Shown here in pieces: positions 47,634-59,696 of a stretch of 64,000 bases of DNA. The notes under the pieces are model-generated. The model saw only the letters and a list, made by a program, of their open reading frames with translations. It did not search any database and was not told the DNA's origin. Position 1 is the first letter of the stretch. Each line of letters starts with the position of its first letter. This DNA comes from Pontederia crassipes (Eukaryota > Streptophyta > Magnoliopsida > Commelinales > Pontederiaceae). The translations under genes and the position numbers were made by a program. The stretch covers positions 372,001 through 436,000 of the forward strand of contig JAUKPH010000018.1 of the NCBI GenBank assembly GCA_030549335.1, in the 5' to 3' direction.

Positions 47634-50577
47634 ATGGGGGGCTCCAGGTCCAGGGGATGCAGGTGCTGTCTGATCCTGGTTGTGGTGTCCGTTGCTGCCA
47701 TTGCCATCGCGGTCGCCGTGTTTAAGAAGATGCACGATGGCGGCGGCGGTCTCCGTGTTCCAGGTGCCCCCGGTGCTATCGAGCAGAAGTACGCCGACGC
47801 CCTCGGCATTGCTCTCCAATTCTTCCAAGTCCAGAAATGTACTAGTTTCAGACTTCTGTTTGTTAAGTTTAGCAAGATCTTCCTTGTTCATCTTATTATG
47901 ATGCATGTTTGGAGAATGCGTAGTTCGTTCTTTGTCAATTGTCGTCAAGATTAAATCCTTTGAATGTTTCAGGACTTTAATCTGTAACTTTGTGTTTCTT
48001 TGCATGGACCAAATTGTGGGGGAACTTGCAGCGGGTGAATTGGTGGACAACCAGATTCCTTGGAGAGGACACTCAGCCCTGGATGACGGGAAGGAAGCTG
48101 GATTAGACCTGTCCAAGGGAATGTACGATGCCGGCGATCATGTGAAATTTGGTTTCCCAATGGCTTTTACGGCGACAGTGTTGTCGTGGTCTATTCTTGA
48201 GTATGGAGATCATATGAGTGCAGTCCAACAACTGGACTCAGCTCAGGATGCCCTCAAGTGGATAACAGATTATTTGATTAACGCTCATCCTTCTGAGAGT
48301 GTGCTTTATATACAGGTAAGATTAATGTTCTGCATTACTCAATTTATGAATCTTCAACTCATCATGGTTCAGTTTGGTTAATTCCAGTCAGATTTCTTAT
48401 TTTTGTGGACGAATCAATCACAAGACTGTATCACAATGTTGATGTTCATATACAAAAAAACAAATCTTGGATTCCATCGGCATCCTTTTCAGAAAGTCGA
48501 TAGAAAGTAGTGTTCTAAAAAAATGCCAGAAATTGAAGAGTATGTGCAAACTATACAAAAAATGCATGTGGCCAAGTTATTGTCGATCAGCTAAATAGAT
48601 TGGCTTTTTTCCCACATATAATAGGCGTCCATGATCATTTAAGTTTAAATTACATTTTTTTTATTCTACAATCTCACAGAAAACAAAGGTGAGATGATTG
48701 GTTTATCTTTTTTTACATTTCAGTTAACATAACCATGCATGATCTAAGCAGCTATTGCAAGTCTGAGTGTTAATGTTCATTGAACACATTAGGTGCTGTC
48801 CTACTCTTGACAACAGGTTGGTGATCCTGAGGTTGATCATGAATGCTGGGAACGCCCGGAAACAATGACCGAGAAAAGACCTCTCACGCAGATTAACAAG
48901 AAAACTCCCGGGACAGAGGTGGCAGCTGAGACAGCGGCCGCAATGGCGGCAGCTTCACTAGTTTTCCGAAGCACAGACCCCACGTACTCTGGTTTACTTC
49001 TCCGGCATGCCAAGCAATTGTTTAAATTCGCCGATACCTACAGAGTTTCCTATAGTGAGAGCATTCCAGAGGTCCAGAATTTCTACAACTCTACGGGTTA
49101 TGTGGACGAGCTTTTGTGGGCAGCTAGTTGGCTCTATCACGCGACCAGCGACGACTCGTACATCAGTTATGTGACCGTCAAGAATGGAGAGGAGTTTGCT
49201 GACTGGGGAAGACCAACATGGTTCAGCTGGGATGACAAGCGTGCAGGAACGCAGGTGTAGATTTTGTAGAATCCAATGCTCATTTACTTACCTCTCAAGA
49301 TCATTTTTAGGGATTCAATAGTTCGGTCATATAATTAATAATTATGAGTTCAAACCAAATATATGATTCAAAAGTCAGGAGATAGTTCTCTAGTCTATCG
49401 ATATATTTTAATTTTTCTGAGCAATTCAGTAATCCACCTCAAGAAGGTTAGAAAAATGTTGATGACTAAGAAGCCAAAAGAGAAATCAATAGTGGTACCT
49501 AACTCTTTAAACCACTTTTGCAGGTTCTTTTGTCGAGAATTAATTTCTTTGGATCAGAGCAATCAACGAGTGAAGAGAAGAAGGGTCTGCAATCATACCG
49601 AAAGACAGCGGAGGCTGTCATGTGTGGTCTTTTACCAGATTCACCAACAGCGACAGACAGTAGAACTGATGGTATCCTTGCTCATCTCATTCTTCATCAT
49701 ATATATTGCCTTGTTTGTTAATAAGTTTGGTTTCTGATGTCCAATGCCCCCTTTCTTTTTAGTTCCTAATTCACCTTTATGGCTTTATGATTGATAATAT
49801 TGCAGTTCATTGGTTGGAATCTGTGAGACCTACTTGTGCATTGCTTTGATTCATGTTTCCAGCAGATGGAAGATAGAAAAAGAAAAAGATACATATATAT
49901 CAAGGACTCAAAACAAGTTGCATTAATTTGTAGGTGGGTTGATATGGATAAACGAGTGGAATGCTCTTCAGCACCCAGTAGCTGCATCATTCCTGGCTCT
50001 TCTCTTCAGCGACTACATGCTTACTTCCGGCACGTCGGAAGTGCACTGCAGTGGAAAGAGCTTTAGCCCCGCCGACCTCCGCAACTTCGCCGCGTCCCAG
50101 GTAAAGCATCAAGATCTGTTTGTGCATCCTAATAACCTCAACATATATAGTCTGATAACTTGTTCTCTTTGTACTCCGGTGCCCGCCCGCCGGCCGGGTT
50201 GAAATCCTCGGAGCTCAATTGACCTGCCTTTTCAACATTCATATCAGGCTCGTTACGTCATGGGTGACAACCCAATGGAGCTCAGCTACCTCGTGGGGTA
50301 CGGCAGCAATTACCCGCAGCAGGTGCACCACCGGGGGGCCTCCATTCCTGAAGACGCAGACACCGGATGTAAGGGCTTCCAGTGGCTCACGTCCGAGGAG
50401 CCGAATCCCAACGTTGCGACGGGGGCGGTGGTCGGCGGGCCGTTCCAGAACGACACGTACGTCGACCTCCGGAACAACTCCATGCAGGGCGAGCCGAGCA
50501 CGTACAATAGTGCTCTCCTCGTTGGCCTGCTCTCTGGTCTCGTCACCACCTCCTCTGTGGCCCTTTCTTTCACGTAG
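47634..50577 (+). CDS. GH9 endoglucanase (endo-1,4-beta-glucanase, EC 3.2.1.4), membrane-anchored or secreted
   Basis: Six exons join in frame: 47634-47838, 48032-48315, 48817-49254, 49524-49671, 49934-50100 and 50248-50577, giving 523 residues. All introns are GT/AG. The acceptor at 48,031 restores QKSGELVDNQIPWRG, the usual start of the catalytic domain. The N-terminus (GCRCCLILVVVSVAAIAIAV) is a hydrophobic segment, a signal peptide or anchor. GH9 marks are DAGDHVKFGFPMAFTATVLS (catalytic Asp region), 'YVDELLWAASWLYHATSD', GGLIWINEWNALQHPVAASF, the His signature SYLVGYGSNYPQQVHHRGAS, and GEPSTYNSALLVGLLSG with the acid Glu. There is no C-terminal CBM49 module. It should cut beta-1,4-glucans such as amorphous cellulose or xyloglucan-associated chains in the wall. 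The length suits a class B plant GH9. No break was found and it looks functional. A gene symbol is not assigned because orthology cannot be judged here. Confidence 0.93.
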
Positions 50578-51505
50578 CCTTATATTAGTGTTTCTACCAC
50601 TACGTACGTCAGCTTAATTTGTTTACAATTACTTAAGATTTCTGGTATAAATACTATTTATCAAACTTAGCATGCATGGCAGTCAAAATTGGATTTACAA
50701 ATTATTGTATCCTCTTTTCGTCCAATATTTTTTCAATATGTAGCTCAGTAATTGTGAATAAGTGGTGGAGTCAGAAACATTTTTCAATGGGTTCACCATT
50801 TATTATTACTTATTAGTTATTAGACAAAAAAATTAATATTATTCTTTAATATTGAATCAATTTTATTTTTCGTCACATTTTTAATAAAAAAATATGAGAT
50901 AAAAAATCTCTAAGTAAATATATTATTTCAACCTAACATTAATCGTAAAACATGATATTTTTTAATTTCATAAATATTAATATAGCTAACTAAAAAATAT
51001 ATATTTTATAGACAATTCAATTAATTTATTATAAAAAATTAACAATATAAAAGGCTTAACATTATTGTGCAATATCAAACATAATATTTGGTTATATAAA
51101 TAAAAAAATAGTTAGTAAAAACTACATTATTTAACTCTTGAAATACCCACCATTTATTAAGGAAAAAACTATAACCATGCATGCAGTTGTATTTCAAAAT
51201 TAAGCCCTCTATCAAGAGAAAGAGCCTCTTTTGCCACTAGACCACTGTCAAAGTGCTAAATGCAATCACTATATATATAATATGAATCCAGAGTGCTCTG
51301 TCTTTGATTGTGATATCAGAACTTTGCAGTGTGTCCCATGCATGCATATACAAAAAGTACTCAAAAGTGGAATAAATCTACCATCGTTGCATTAGTTTCT
51401 ATATGCACAAGAATTTGTCCATGCTTAATGTACTATGTAGGTGTTGTTGCAGATAAGATGGATATGATAATATTTAATGAATGGATTTAAATATTTGATG
51501 ACCAA
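50578..51505. other. 3' flank of the endoglucanase gene, AT-rich
   Basis: It presumably includes the 3' UTR in its first 200-300 bases. The rest is AT-rich with no coding signal. Confidence 0.5.
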
Positions 51506-51514
51506 ATCATCATG
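51506..51514. repeat. Left copy of the 9 bp target-site duplication
   Basis: ATCATCATG, identical to 54,811-54,819. A 9 bp duplication is diagnostic of Mutator superfamily insertion. Confidence 0.9.
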
Positions 51515-52725
51515 GGAAAAAAATGGGCGCCCCCGTCCTCCATTCCGCGCCAGTCATTGGATGCGTATCTGACGGCTGGCGTAGATGCACATGATTTGTA
51601 AGGTAGTTCGAGTGGTTCGCGATGCGGTTTGGGGATTCGACTTATGCGGTTCGCAAGCGGCACAGTTCGACCAGTTCCAAGGGATAAAAAAAGAGAAAAA
51701 GCTCGGGGTCGTAGATTTTCTTCTCTCCTCTTCGTTTCTCCTCTATGTGTTGCCTCCTCTCTCTCTCCTCTCCGCATCGCCCTCACGCTTTCCTCTTCGC
51801 GCGACTGTGCGACGTCGACGAGCACACGTCGACGAGCACCCCCGCCAACAGCAGATCTATGCAACCCGAAACATCCCGACCAGCCGTGACCCTGAGCACC
51901 CTCGACGGCGGTTGCACGACCCCAAGCACCGCCGACCACCATCTGCCCGACCCGGAGCACCCCCAACGAGATTTGCGCAACCCAGAGCACAACCGCCACA
52001 GATATGCGCTTCACCGACTGAGCACGCCGCGATGCCGCCTCGAGCACATCGAGCCCGACCCCCTCTTCGCTTGAAGTTCCCGATTCCCCCTCTTTCTTTT
52101 TGTTTTCTCCTTTTCTCTCTCATTCCGACTCGATCTCGTTGCCCTAGCTCCGTTGAACTCACACCCCACCGTTGTCGAGTTCACCCCCCCATCGCCGATT
52201 ACGCCCCATGGCCGCTTCGCCCGCCCCGCCGCCGCCGAGTTCTCTCGCCCCACGGCCACTTCGCCTGCCCCACAGCTGCTTCGTTCGCCCCGCCTGCCGA
52301 GTTCGCCTGCCCCATTGCAGTTTCGTTCGCCCCGCCGCCACTGAGTTCGCCCACCCCGCCGACCCTTGACTTGGAGCACCCTTGGAGCAAGCCTCGAATG
52401 CACGCACTGACTTCCCCGAACTTGAGTGCAGCCTACCTCCGAAGTGCCGCCTAGCTCTGCCAATGAGTGCCAAATTTGATAAATTGTAATTTGATCAAAA
52501 TTTTGTTTTATGAACTTGTATATGAAATTTCTAAAGTGTAATGAAATGCAATGATAACTTGTTTGAATCTTTTAAGTAAAGTTAACTTCTAATTTCTGGT
52601 ATTCGATAAGCAAGGTCCAAATCTTCTTGTCAAGTAAGGTTTGAATTTTTTATTTTGTTAATTTTATTGCTATATATGTTTACATTAAGTTAGATAATTA
52701 TAAGATGACATCAACATAGGTTATT

Positions 52726-53127
52726 ATGGACATGGAGGGCGAGAATAGTGTTGAATGGGCCAATGAAGAAGACATCAAACAAGGCTCCAATTATGAAGTG
52801 CATGTTGATTATGTCAAATCTTATGAGTTACCAAAATCATATGTTGACATGTTATTTGACATAGATAAAGAAGCTTACACGTATTACAATATGTATATTA
52901 AATTAGCTAGTCTCTCTATTAGAAAACAAACTTCGCATAAGTCCGAGAGTACAAGAAATGTTATGAACATGAAATATGTGTTGTTCTTAAGTGCACAAGA
53001 GAATGAATCCACTTATAGCGAATGTGTAACACCATTCAAAAATTATCTTGGCAAAGAAATCTTTGGAAAGTACAAGAGATGGGTCGCATTTCACCTAAGC
53101 ATTTGCAATGCGGTGTGCCAACTATAG
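52726..53127 (+). pseudogene. FAR1/FHY3-like DNA-binding domain fragment
   Basis: The 133-residue frame reads MDMEGENSVEWANEEDIKQG, then YVDMLFDIDKEAYTYYNMYI and KLASLSIRKQTSHKSESTRN. This matches the start of the FAR1 domain (F....EAY.FYN.YA...GFSIRK). Family members are 600-800 residues with a MULE-type transposase core and a SWIM finger; none of that follows here. The Cys residues expected after the domain start are largely lost and the C-terminal part (GKYKRWVAFHLSICNAVCQL) may be shifted in frame. It lies inside the Mutator-like element. Either it was captured from a host FAR1-related gene or it is distant transposase-derived sequence. Confidence 0.55.
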
Positions 53128-53939
53128 ATGATTTGATAAAAAGAATGAGTGCAATTCATGTGCCGGATGAGTACATAAATATGAGCGTCACATAAAGATG
53201 ATTAGCATAGCTAAAACAAGGAAAATTATAACAAAAAAGTACAAATACAATTGACGCCATTCCTATTAATCATATTTTCTTCATCGACTACACGACCTCT
53301 AATAATCCTAATTTCATGTTCAACTTCATTTTGAGCCTCCAATTTATCATTCTACGTAACAATTAATCAACTTATCACTTGAGTGGGTTGCTCCTCAAAA
53401 TACGAGTCCATCCATTTAAAATAGTTACAAGCGCGTTCTTCCTGCACAATAATAATTCATGAACATGCAACATAGTTTTAATGAAAATACATTGTTAAAA
53501 AAAATCTACGACAATTGTAGAAGTTTGGCGAGCAAACTCGCGCCATACAAAGAAACATCCATAAAATCTACTACTAGAATTTCGTTTAGTCCAAGAAGTC
53601 CGTACTACTGTTTCATGCTAACAATGACACTTCAGTGTTGCCATTTTAGTTCGGCTGTGAGACAAATAAGCATGCAAATAAGCATACAAGAAATATAACC
53701 GTCCCCCCACATATCATGAGCAATTAACAAATGGTTACAATAATAAAAAAAATACATGGATTAACAAAAAAATACTGAATGATTAAATTTTGGTGGGGAG
53801 GTGTTCAACAGCGTCTTTGCGATGTCAGCGGAGTGCGTTCAGTGGTGTGCATTCAGCGGAGTGCGTTCTCAAGTGTTCGGTAGTGTGTAGTCGGGGTCGA
53901 TGGAGTGCGTTCGACGTGAGGGGGCGGAGTGCGTTCGAG

Positions 53940-54420
53940 TGCGGTCGGCAATGCTTGGTGGGGCTGATCGACGGGGTCGGCGGCGCGAGGCCAGCGAGGA
54001 GTTGCGGATCTGGTCGGCGAGGCTTGGCGGGGCTGATCGACTGGGTCGACAACACGAGGTCAGCGAGGGGTTGTGGATCTGGTCGACGGGGTTGGCGGAG
54101 TGCGTTCGAGTGTAGTCGGCATGGCTTTGCGAGGCTGGTCGACCGGGTTGGTGGCGCGAGATCGTCGAGGGGTCACGGATCTGTTCAACGAGGATTGGCG
54201 GGGCTGATCGACGGGGTCCGTGGCGCAAGGTCGATGAGGGGTCGCGAATCTGGTCAGTGAGGGTTGGGGGGTTGATCGACGGGGTCGGCGGCGCGAGGTC
54301 GACGAGGGGTCGCGGATCTGGTCGGTGAGGCTTGGCAAGGTTGATCGACGAAGTCGGCGGCGCGAGGTTGGCGAGGGGTCGCGGATCTGGCCGGAGGGTC
54401 ATCACTGCATGTAAAGTCAC
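53940..54420. repeat. GC-rich tandem repeat, unit about 66-69 bp
   Basis: Six or more imperfect units are built on GCGGATCTGGTCGGCGAGG, GGCGGGGCTGATCGACGGGG and CGGCGCGAGGTCGACGAGG. The open frames in several phases on both strands are by-products of the repeat. It is internal to the Mutator-like element. Confidence 0.85.
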
Positions 54421-54495
54421 CGCTTGGCGCAAATCTGGCCGGGGTCGCCAGGGGTGTTGCGGATTTGAGCGCGATGTCATCGAAAATGAGAGGAG

Positions 54496-54497
<2 letters not shown>

Positions 54498-54540
<43 letters not shown>
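54498..54540. repeat. (AG)n microsatellite
   Basis: About 20 AG units at the inner edge of the right terminal repeat of the Mutator-like element. Confidence 0.95.
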
Positions 54541-54543
<3 letters not shown>

Positions 54544-54819
54544 GACACGAAGAGGAGAAACGAAGAGGGGAGAGAGAGGAGAGAAGAAAATCCGCGATCC
54601 CGAGGGTTTTTCTCTTTTTATACCCCGTGGAACAGGTCCAATCACACTGCATGCGAACAGAATCGATCGAATCTCCGAATCACGTCGCGAACCACTCATA
54701 TTACTTTACAAACCATGTACATCTGCGCTAGCCGTCGGATGCACATCCGATGGCTGGCGCACATGGGAGGACAATCCCCCCAAATAAGTTGGGGGGACGT
54801 CCATTTTTCCATCATCATG

Positions 54820-57800
54820 GCCTGAAAAGAAGAGTTCATCTTTTTGTTCATGGCCAATTCACATACCATCCAATTCTGTATACTATAAAAACATGCATCA
54901 TGTAATTTTCAAAATAGATTTGAATTTTCTCATCATTATTGCATCTATTTTTATAAAATATTATTTTTATTCAATTAATTTAATCTTTTTGTTGTGTACA
55001 TTTAATTTATTTTAATGACAGCATGAAGATATTAAACTTCAAATGTCATATATTTATTTCTTTTACTATAAATATATATATTAATAGTACTGTAAAATAA
55101 AATTCAAAATTTATGATTGTTTAAATATGCAAAAATATGATAAAACTTATAAATTCAATAACAGTAAAAATTAAAATAATAATAACATTTTAGTTTTCAT
55201 AAATGCACTTTCGTAGTTGAATCTTTTATATATTTTCACCATTTCATATATGTTCCTTTTATTTTTTTTGGATTATTTAGCATTTCATTCAATTTAGTTT
55301 AAATGTTTTATTGTGTAACTCTCCATTTGATTTATTTTAAAGACGCCATGAAACCATTAGACATCACAGTGTCATAATTAATATCGTCTTATTTAATTTT
55401 TTTCTACTATACTCTGTAATGAAATCATGCTTGATCGCCTTCATTTTTATTTTTAAAATTTAAAATTATTTTTAAAATTAAAATTTATTTTTAAAATAAT
55501 TATTCGGTAACATTACTTCCCTTATGCATCTTTCATAATTTCCAAAATCATTTATAGAGTTTTGACCTATTGTCTTTATTGTTATTTACTTTTGCTCCCT
55601 ATTACTTGTTTTAGCATCATTAACATTAGAACGTCGTAACTAAATTATATTACCTTTGATAATTATAATTTCATGTCTCTTACATCCATTTTAGTTATAA
55701 CTAAAGAATGCAAGGGTAACTAACTTAACTGATTTTAATTAATTGTTGCGATATGTCTACATCTTATTTATATGAAATATGTTATTTGACTTGGAAAAGT
55801 AAACACAAGCATCTCCATAACAATATATATATATATACACACACATATATAAAGTTTCTGATATTAAAATAATTTTATTATTAATTAGTCATTGACTTTT
55901 TTCGGGTGCCGTCACTGAGTGGTCTAATAAAAACCCAAATACACTTTTACTCAACTATTAATCATTGACTTTAGCTATACTATTTTATTAACACATTTCA
56001 ATTGAGTAGGATTCATGCGTAATATATTGATTTTATGAAACTAATCCTACATTGGAATTAATGAATTAGATTTAAATGTAGTTAAATATTCAAAAAAAGA
56101 TGTTTACTATTCAATTTACATATTTTCTTTTGCCACTATAAAAATAAGTTACTATTAACATAAGTCAATTGAAAATATTATTTTACATAAGACTATTTTT
56201 TAAAAAAAAATTAAATTGAAGAATCAATCAATATAAAATAAGGTATGCTTCATATATTTTTTTGGTGATTATAATGAGTGTCTCTCTTATTTTATTATTT
56301 CATTTATTTTTAGATTTTTTTTAGGGTTTCAATGAAATATGTTTGAAGTGTTTAACACAATTGATGTAGTAATTAGTGAATGAAGGTTACTTAATATAGT
56401 TTAAAGTCTGAATTAGTCATACACAATGTCTACAACTAGGACACATTAATATAGTTTTTTTAGCATGCCAATTTCCGTTATTCTGGATTCAAAGCTTAAT
56501 ATATTATTTTCGTTTGGAGCCTCATATGGTCAGACATGTGTTGGGGATGGAAATCGAAAAAAAAAACTTAATATTTGGCTTCTGATTTTCTAAATAACCT
56601 GTAAAAATGTTGCTCTAAAAGTATGACAACTTTGACGTTAGTCGCGTTCCTAAATCTTTATTTATCAGAAATTTTTGTAAAATTTTGAAAATAGTAAAGG
56701 TGGTACTATAGAAGTTGTTTTAAGATTTTTTACTCTTGTCTAATTCTTTAAAAAATAAAAACTTTATTATTGTTCCATCTATTAGCAAATGACTTAATCT
56801 ATGACCATGACATGAGTATTTTTTTTTGGCATAAATCCTAGAATACGGGTAAAGTAAAAAAAAAAAAAACTACACATCCGAAAATCTTATATGAAAAAAT
56901 GGATCCCAAAAATCCAAAGTTTTGAATCTCAGTTGAAAATTATGTTATTTTTAAAATAAACAAAATCCCCCATAAAATTAGGACCCTAAACAAAAAAAAA
57001 AAAACAGGGGGTGTCCAAAGATAATTTTTTTTAAAAAAATATTTATGATAGCTAAAATAGCGTTTTCCTTTTAAATAATAATTTTTAATTTTATTCTTTT
57101 TCTTACACTTTCAAATTAATTTTTTAGTTTATTTTTTAAACTTTTAAATATGCAATATGATTAATTTAATTTTCATAATATTTAAAAAATAGTAATGTTA
57201 AAGTAGGATGGAGACAAAATACAAAGATTTATGTTTTTCTTTAGAATACAGATTTCCAGGAGAGAGAATTTGATCACAAGACTTCCCCTTGAAAAATTTA
57301 ATTATTGGTTAATAAATAATAATTTTGGTGACATATATTTAAATCCTTAAGAATATCAGGAAGAATTAACATTAATGCTGTTGACTCTTCATACCCATTT
57401 TATTTTAAACACAAAGCCATATATTTAAAATGCAACTTGTTAAGGTTAAAAACTCGCAATTTTAAAAAAATATAAATGTATAATAATGATCTTACATGAA
57501 AGAGAGGTACTATTTATCCTTATTTTTTAGTAAGCACAAAAAATATTTTGGCATATGCACTTTAAATAAATATTGTAAAATAGAAAGTGAAATAATTGAA
57601 TAAAAAATCATTTTGGATTAAGGGACAACAACACTAGTGAGCCAATCAAGTTTTAGCAAGGACGTGACCATTATGAGAAAAGGAAATCCATTGGCATTGC
57701 TTTGTTTGCGATGCTTAATTAATTTTTAATGACGTGGGATGTCAGTTATTTGGAAAATGACGTAGTGGGCCACTTTAGAAAAAAAAACTAATTAATTGAT

Positions 57801-58700
57801 ATCGACCAGCAAAATAAACTAAATTAATTGATCGCCATTACTATTTAAGCAACCAATGAGAAAGAGAAATAACATTTTTCTTTTAGAAGAGGTGCGATGC
57901 GTAGCTCATAGCTTAAAGAAATTTTCATTATTATTTATCATTTTTTTCATAAAAGTCTTACGAAAAATGAATTTTGTTTTATTAAAATAGAAAATATTTG
58001 ATCCATTAAAAAAATACTTTTTTATTTTTTCATTTAGTGGCATGTTAATTTTTGTTAAAAATAACTTGGTTTATTTTTCCGGCTCTGCGTATAGTTTCTT
58101 TTTTTCGAGTGTGTCCCTGGTTCTTTCAAATATTTTATTAGGGTAATCAAAGACCATTGATAGAGAGATTGTGTCCTGAGTTGTTGAGTTCTGATAAGAT
58201 CGATTTTAGAGGTTACTTTGATCAATATTTATTTCTACCGTTCATTCTGAATATTAAATTAATCAAGTGCTAATAATCCTAATATCGATAGATTTCAACT
58301 GAAAAAACATATTATATTAGGATGATAAAAAAAATAATGGCGAATCTTCATTTTAAATACATGTGAATTAGTCATCCGAATTTTGATAATATCCATGTGG
58401 CGTTGGTGAAAGCTGTAGGGCCAGATAATTTTTTAAATTTAAAAGTCATGATGAATTTAAACTGTACTCAACAAGAATTTGTTTTTCCAATGATAAGCTA
58501 ATGTTGGTGATAAGAAAAAAGATTAATTCAAAATTCAAATATATGCAAGAAAAATTACATAAAAGCTATAAATTTACAAGCGTATTAATCCAACGATTAG
58601 TTCCCTAAATTTAAATTTCTTATTTTTTGGATTTTTTCTAAACGATTAACAAATAAGATATACTAAATTAATTTTTCTGAAAAAAATTAAAATTTATCAT
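54820..58700. other. AT-rich intergenic region without recognised genes
   Basis: No coding frame of note on either strand. Long A and T runs and short repeats occur, and no element ends were identified. Confidence 0.6.
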
Positions 58701-58752
58701 TTAATTGTTTGATAACTTTATGTCCCACCTACCAATACCAAGGTGGAGACTT

Positions 58753-58756
<4 letters not shown>

Positions 58757-58796
<40 letters not shown>
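58757..58796. repeat. (GA)n microsatellite in the HVA22-like gene leader
   Basis: A GA run with one GGGA interruption, just upstream of or within the 5' leader. GA/CT repeats are common near plant transcription starts. Confidence 0.95.
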
Positions 58797-58799
58797 ACG

Positions 58800-59696
58800 A
58801 ATTAAAAAATATTGTCACTTTCTCTCTCATTCCTTGCCGTCTTCCCCTTCGCAATATTTCAAGCGGGCGGCGTACGGACGCGGTGATTACTCTCATTCCT
58901 CCGGCCAAACGTCGCCGACTTTTACAAAAGGGCGCTCCTTTCCGTTTCAGGTGAATCCTGCGAACTCTTTGGCTCCCGATCGCTTCCTCTCTCCCGTTTT
59001 CTCTTGAGCTCTTCGATTTCGGGGGACGAATGGTTGTTTTACCGATTCTGGGCTTCTTCTTTTCCGGTAATCTTCTGTCCAGTTTGCTCTGTATCTATGA
59101 AATATGACAAGGTCTTATCCAGGAAGAGAAAAACGGTTTCAGATTTTTATCTATTGGGGTTTCTTTCGGGTCTTGGAATGCAGCGTATCAGATTTTAATG
59201 TACCTATACCTTTTCTCCTTATATTATGTGTAGTATTCATCTTTTTTTCTTCTTCTTTTTTTGCCTGAATTTTTTCTTTTTCTCTTATCCTTCCTTGAGT
59301 ACATAGTTTGATGCCATTATGCTGTGCAGCCTGATTTATACCTCAAAGATATATGAATAGGGAACTCTCCTTTTATATACTATAATCACTAAAGCTCCCT
59401 TATTTCTCATTCCTATAACTTATGATCAGCTAGCTGTTTAATATATGATTTAAGTTTGTCGGGTGCATGCCTATTTTTCTTTATCCAAAATGATATTTTT
59501 GTTAACACTTTGATGCCTCAAATTCCCAATTATGAGCTCAGATAAATTTCTTATTCTCAGACGGGCCTGTAAGGTTGTTTTGAAGTTTTTGTTTTTCATT
59601 AAAGAATAGTCTATTCACCTTCATAATTCATATTGACATTTATTTTTACTTGCAGGTTGATTTTAGTGAACGTTTTGACCTGATAGAGTAACAAAA
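58800..59696 (+). promoter_or_regulatory. 5' UTR with probable leader intron of the HVA22-like gene
   Basis: A GC-richer, CT-rich stretch (about 58,810-58,950) ends in CCGTTTCAG|GTGAATC, a good donor at 58,951. ACTTGCAG at 59,655 is a good acceptor, and the ATG follows 41 bases later. A non-coding first exon and a 705 bp leader intron are therefore likely. Long leader introns often raise expression in plants. Open frames across 58,705-59,198 are not thought to be translated. Confidence 0.5.

Larger units (their letters stand above)
51515..54810. mobile_element. Mutator-like element with perfect 9 bp target duplication, carrying a FAR1-like fragment
   Basis: The perfect direct repeat ATCATCATG flanks it (51,506-51,514 and 54,811-54,819). 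Terminal inverted repeats run about 250 bp: GGAAAAAAATGG... on the left and, inverted, GGAAAAATGG... on the right. Inside they share GGATG(C/T)G(T/C)ATC(T/C)GACGGCT, GAGTGGTTCGCGA and TTTTCTTCTCTCCTC words. There is no transposase. The interior holds CT/GC-rich leader-like sequence, a FAR1-type gene fragment (52,726-53,127), a GC-rich tandem repeat (53,940-54,420) and an AG microsatellite. Confidence 0.88.

Noticed and set aside
47905-48381. A 158-codon frame starting in the first intron of the endoglucanase gene
   Set aside because: Read-through of intron into exon 2; splicing at 48,031/48,032 gives a far better match to the GH9 family.
51585-52454. A 289-codon Pro/Arg/Ser-rich open frame and its antisense partners
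   Set aside because: Low-complexity CT/GC-rich leader-like sequence inside the Mutator-like element; several overlapping frames are open at once and none shows a known domain.
53790-54699. Long open frames on both strands (156 and 276 codons)
   Set aside because: Explained by the 66-69 bp GC-rich tandem repeat.
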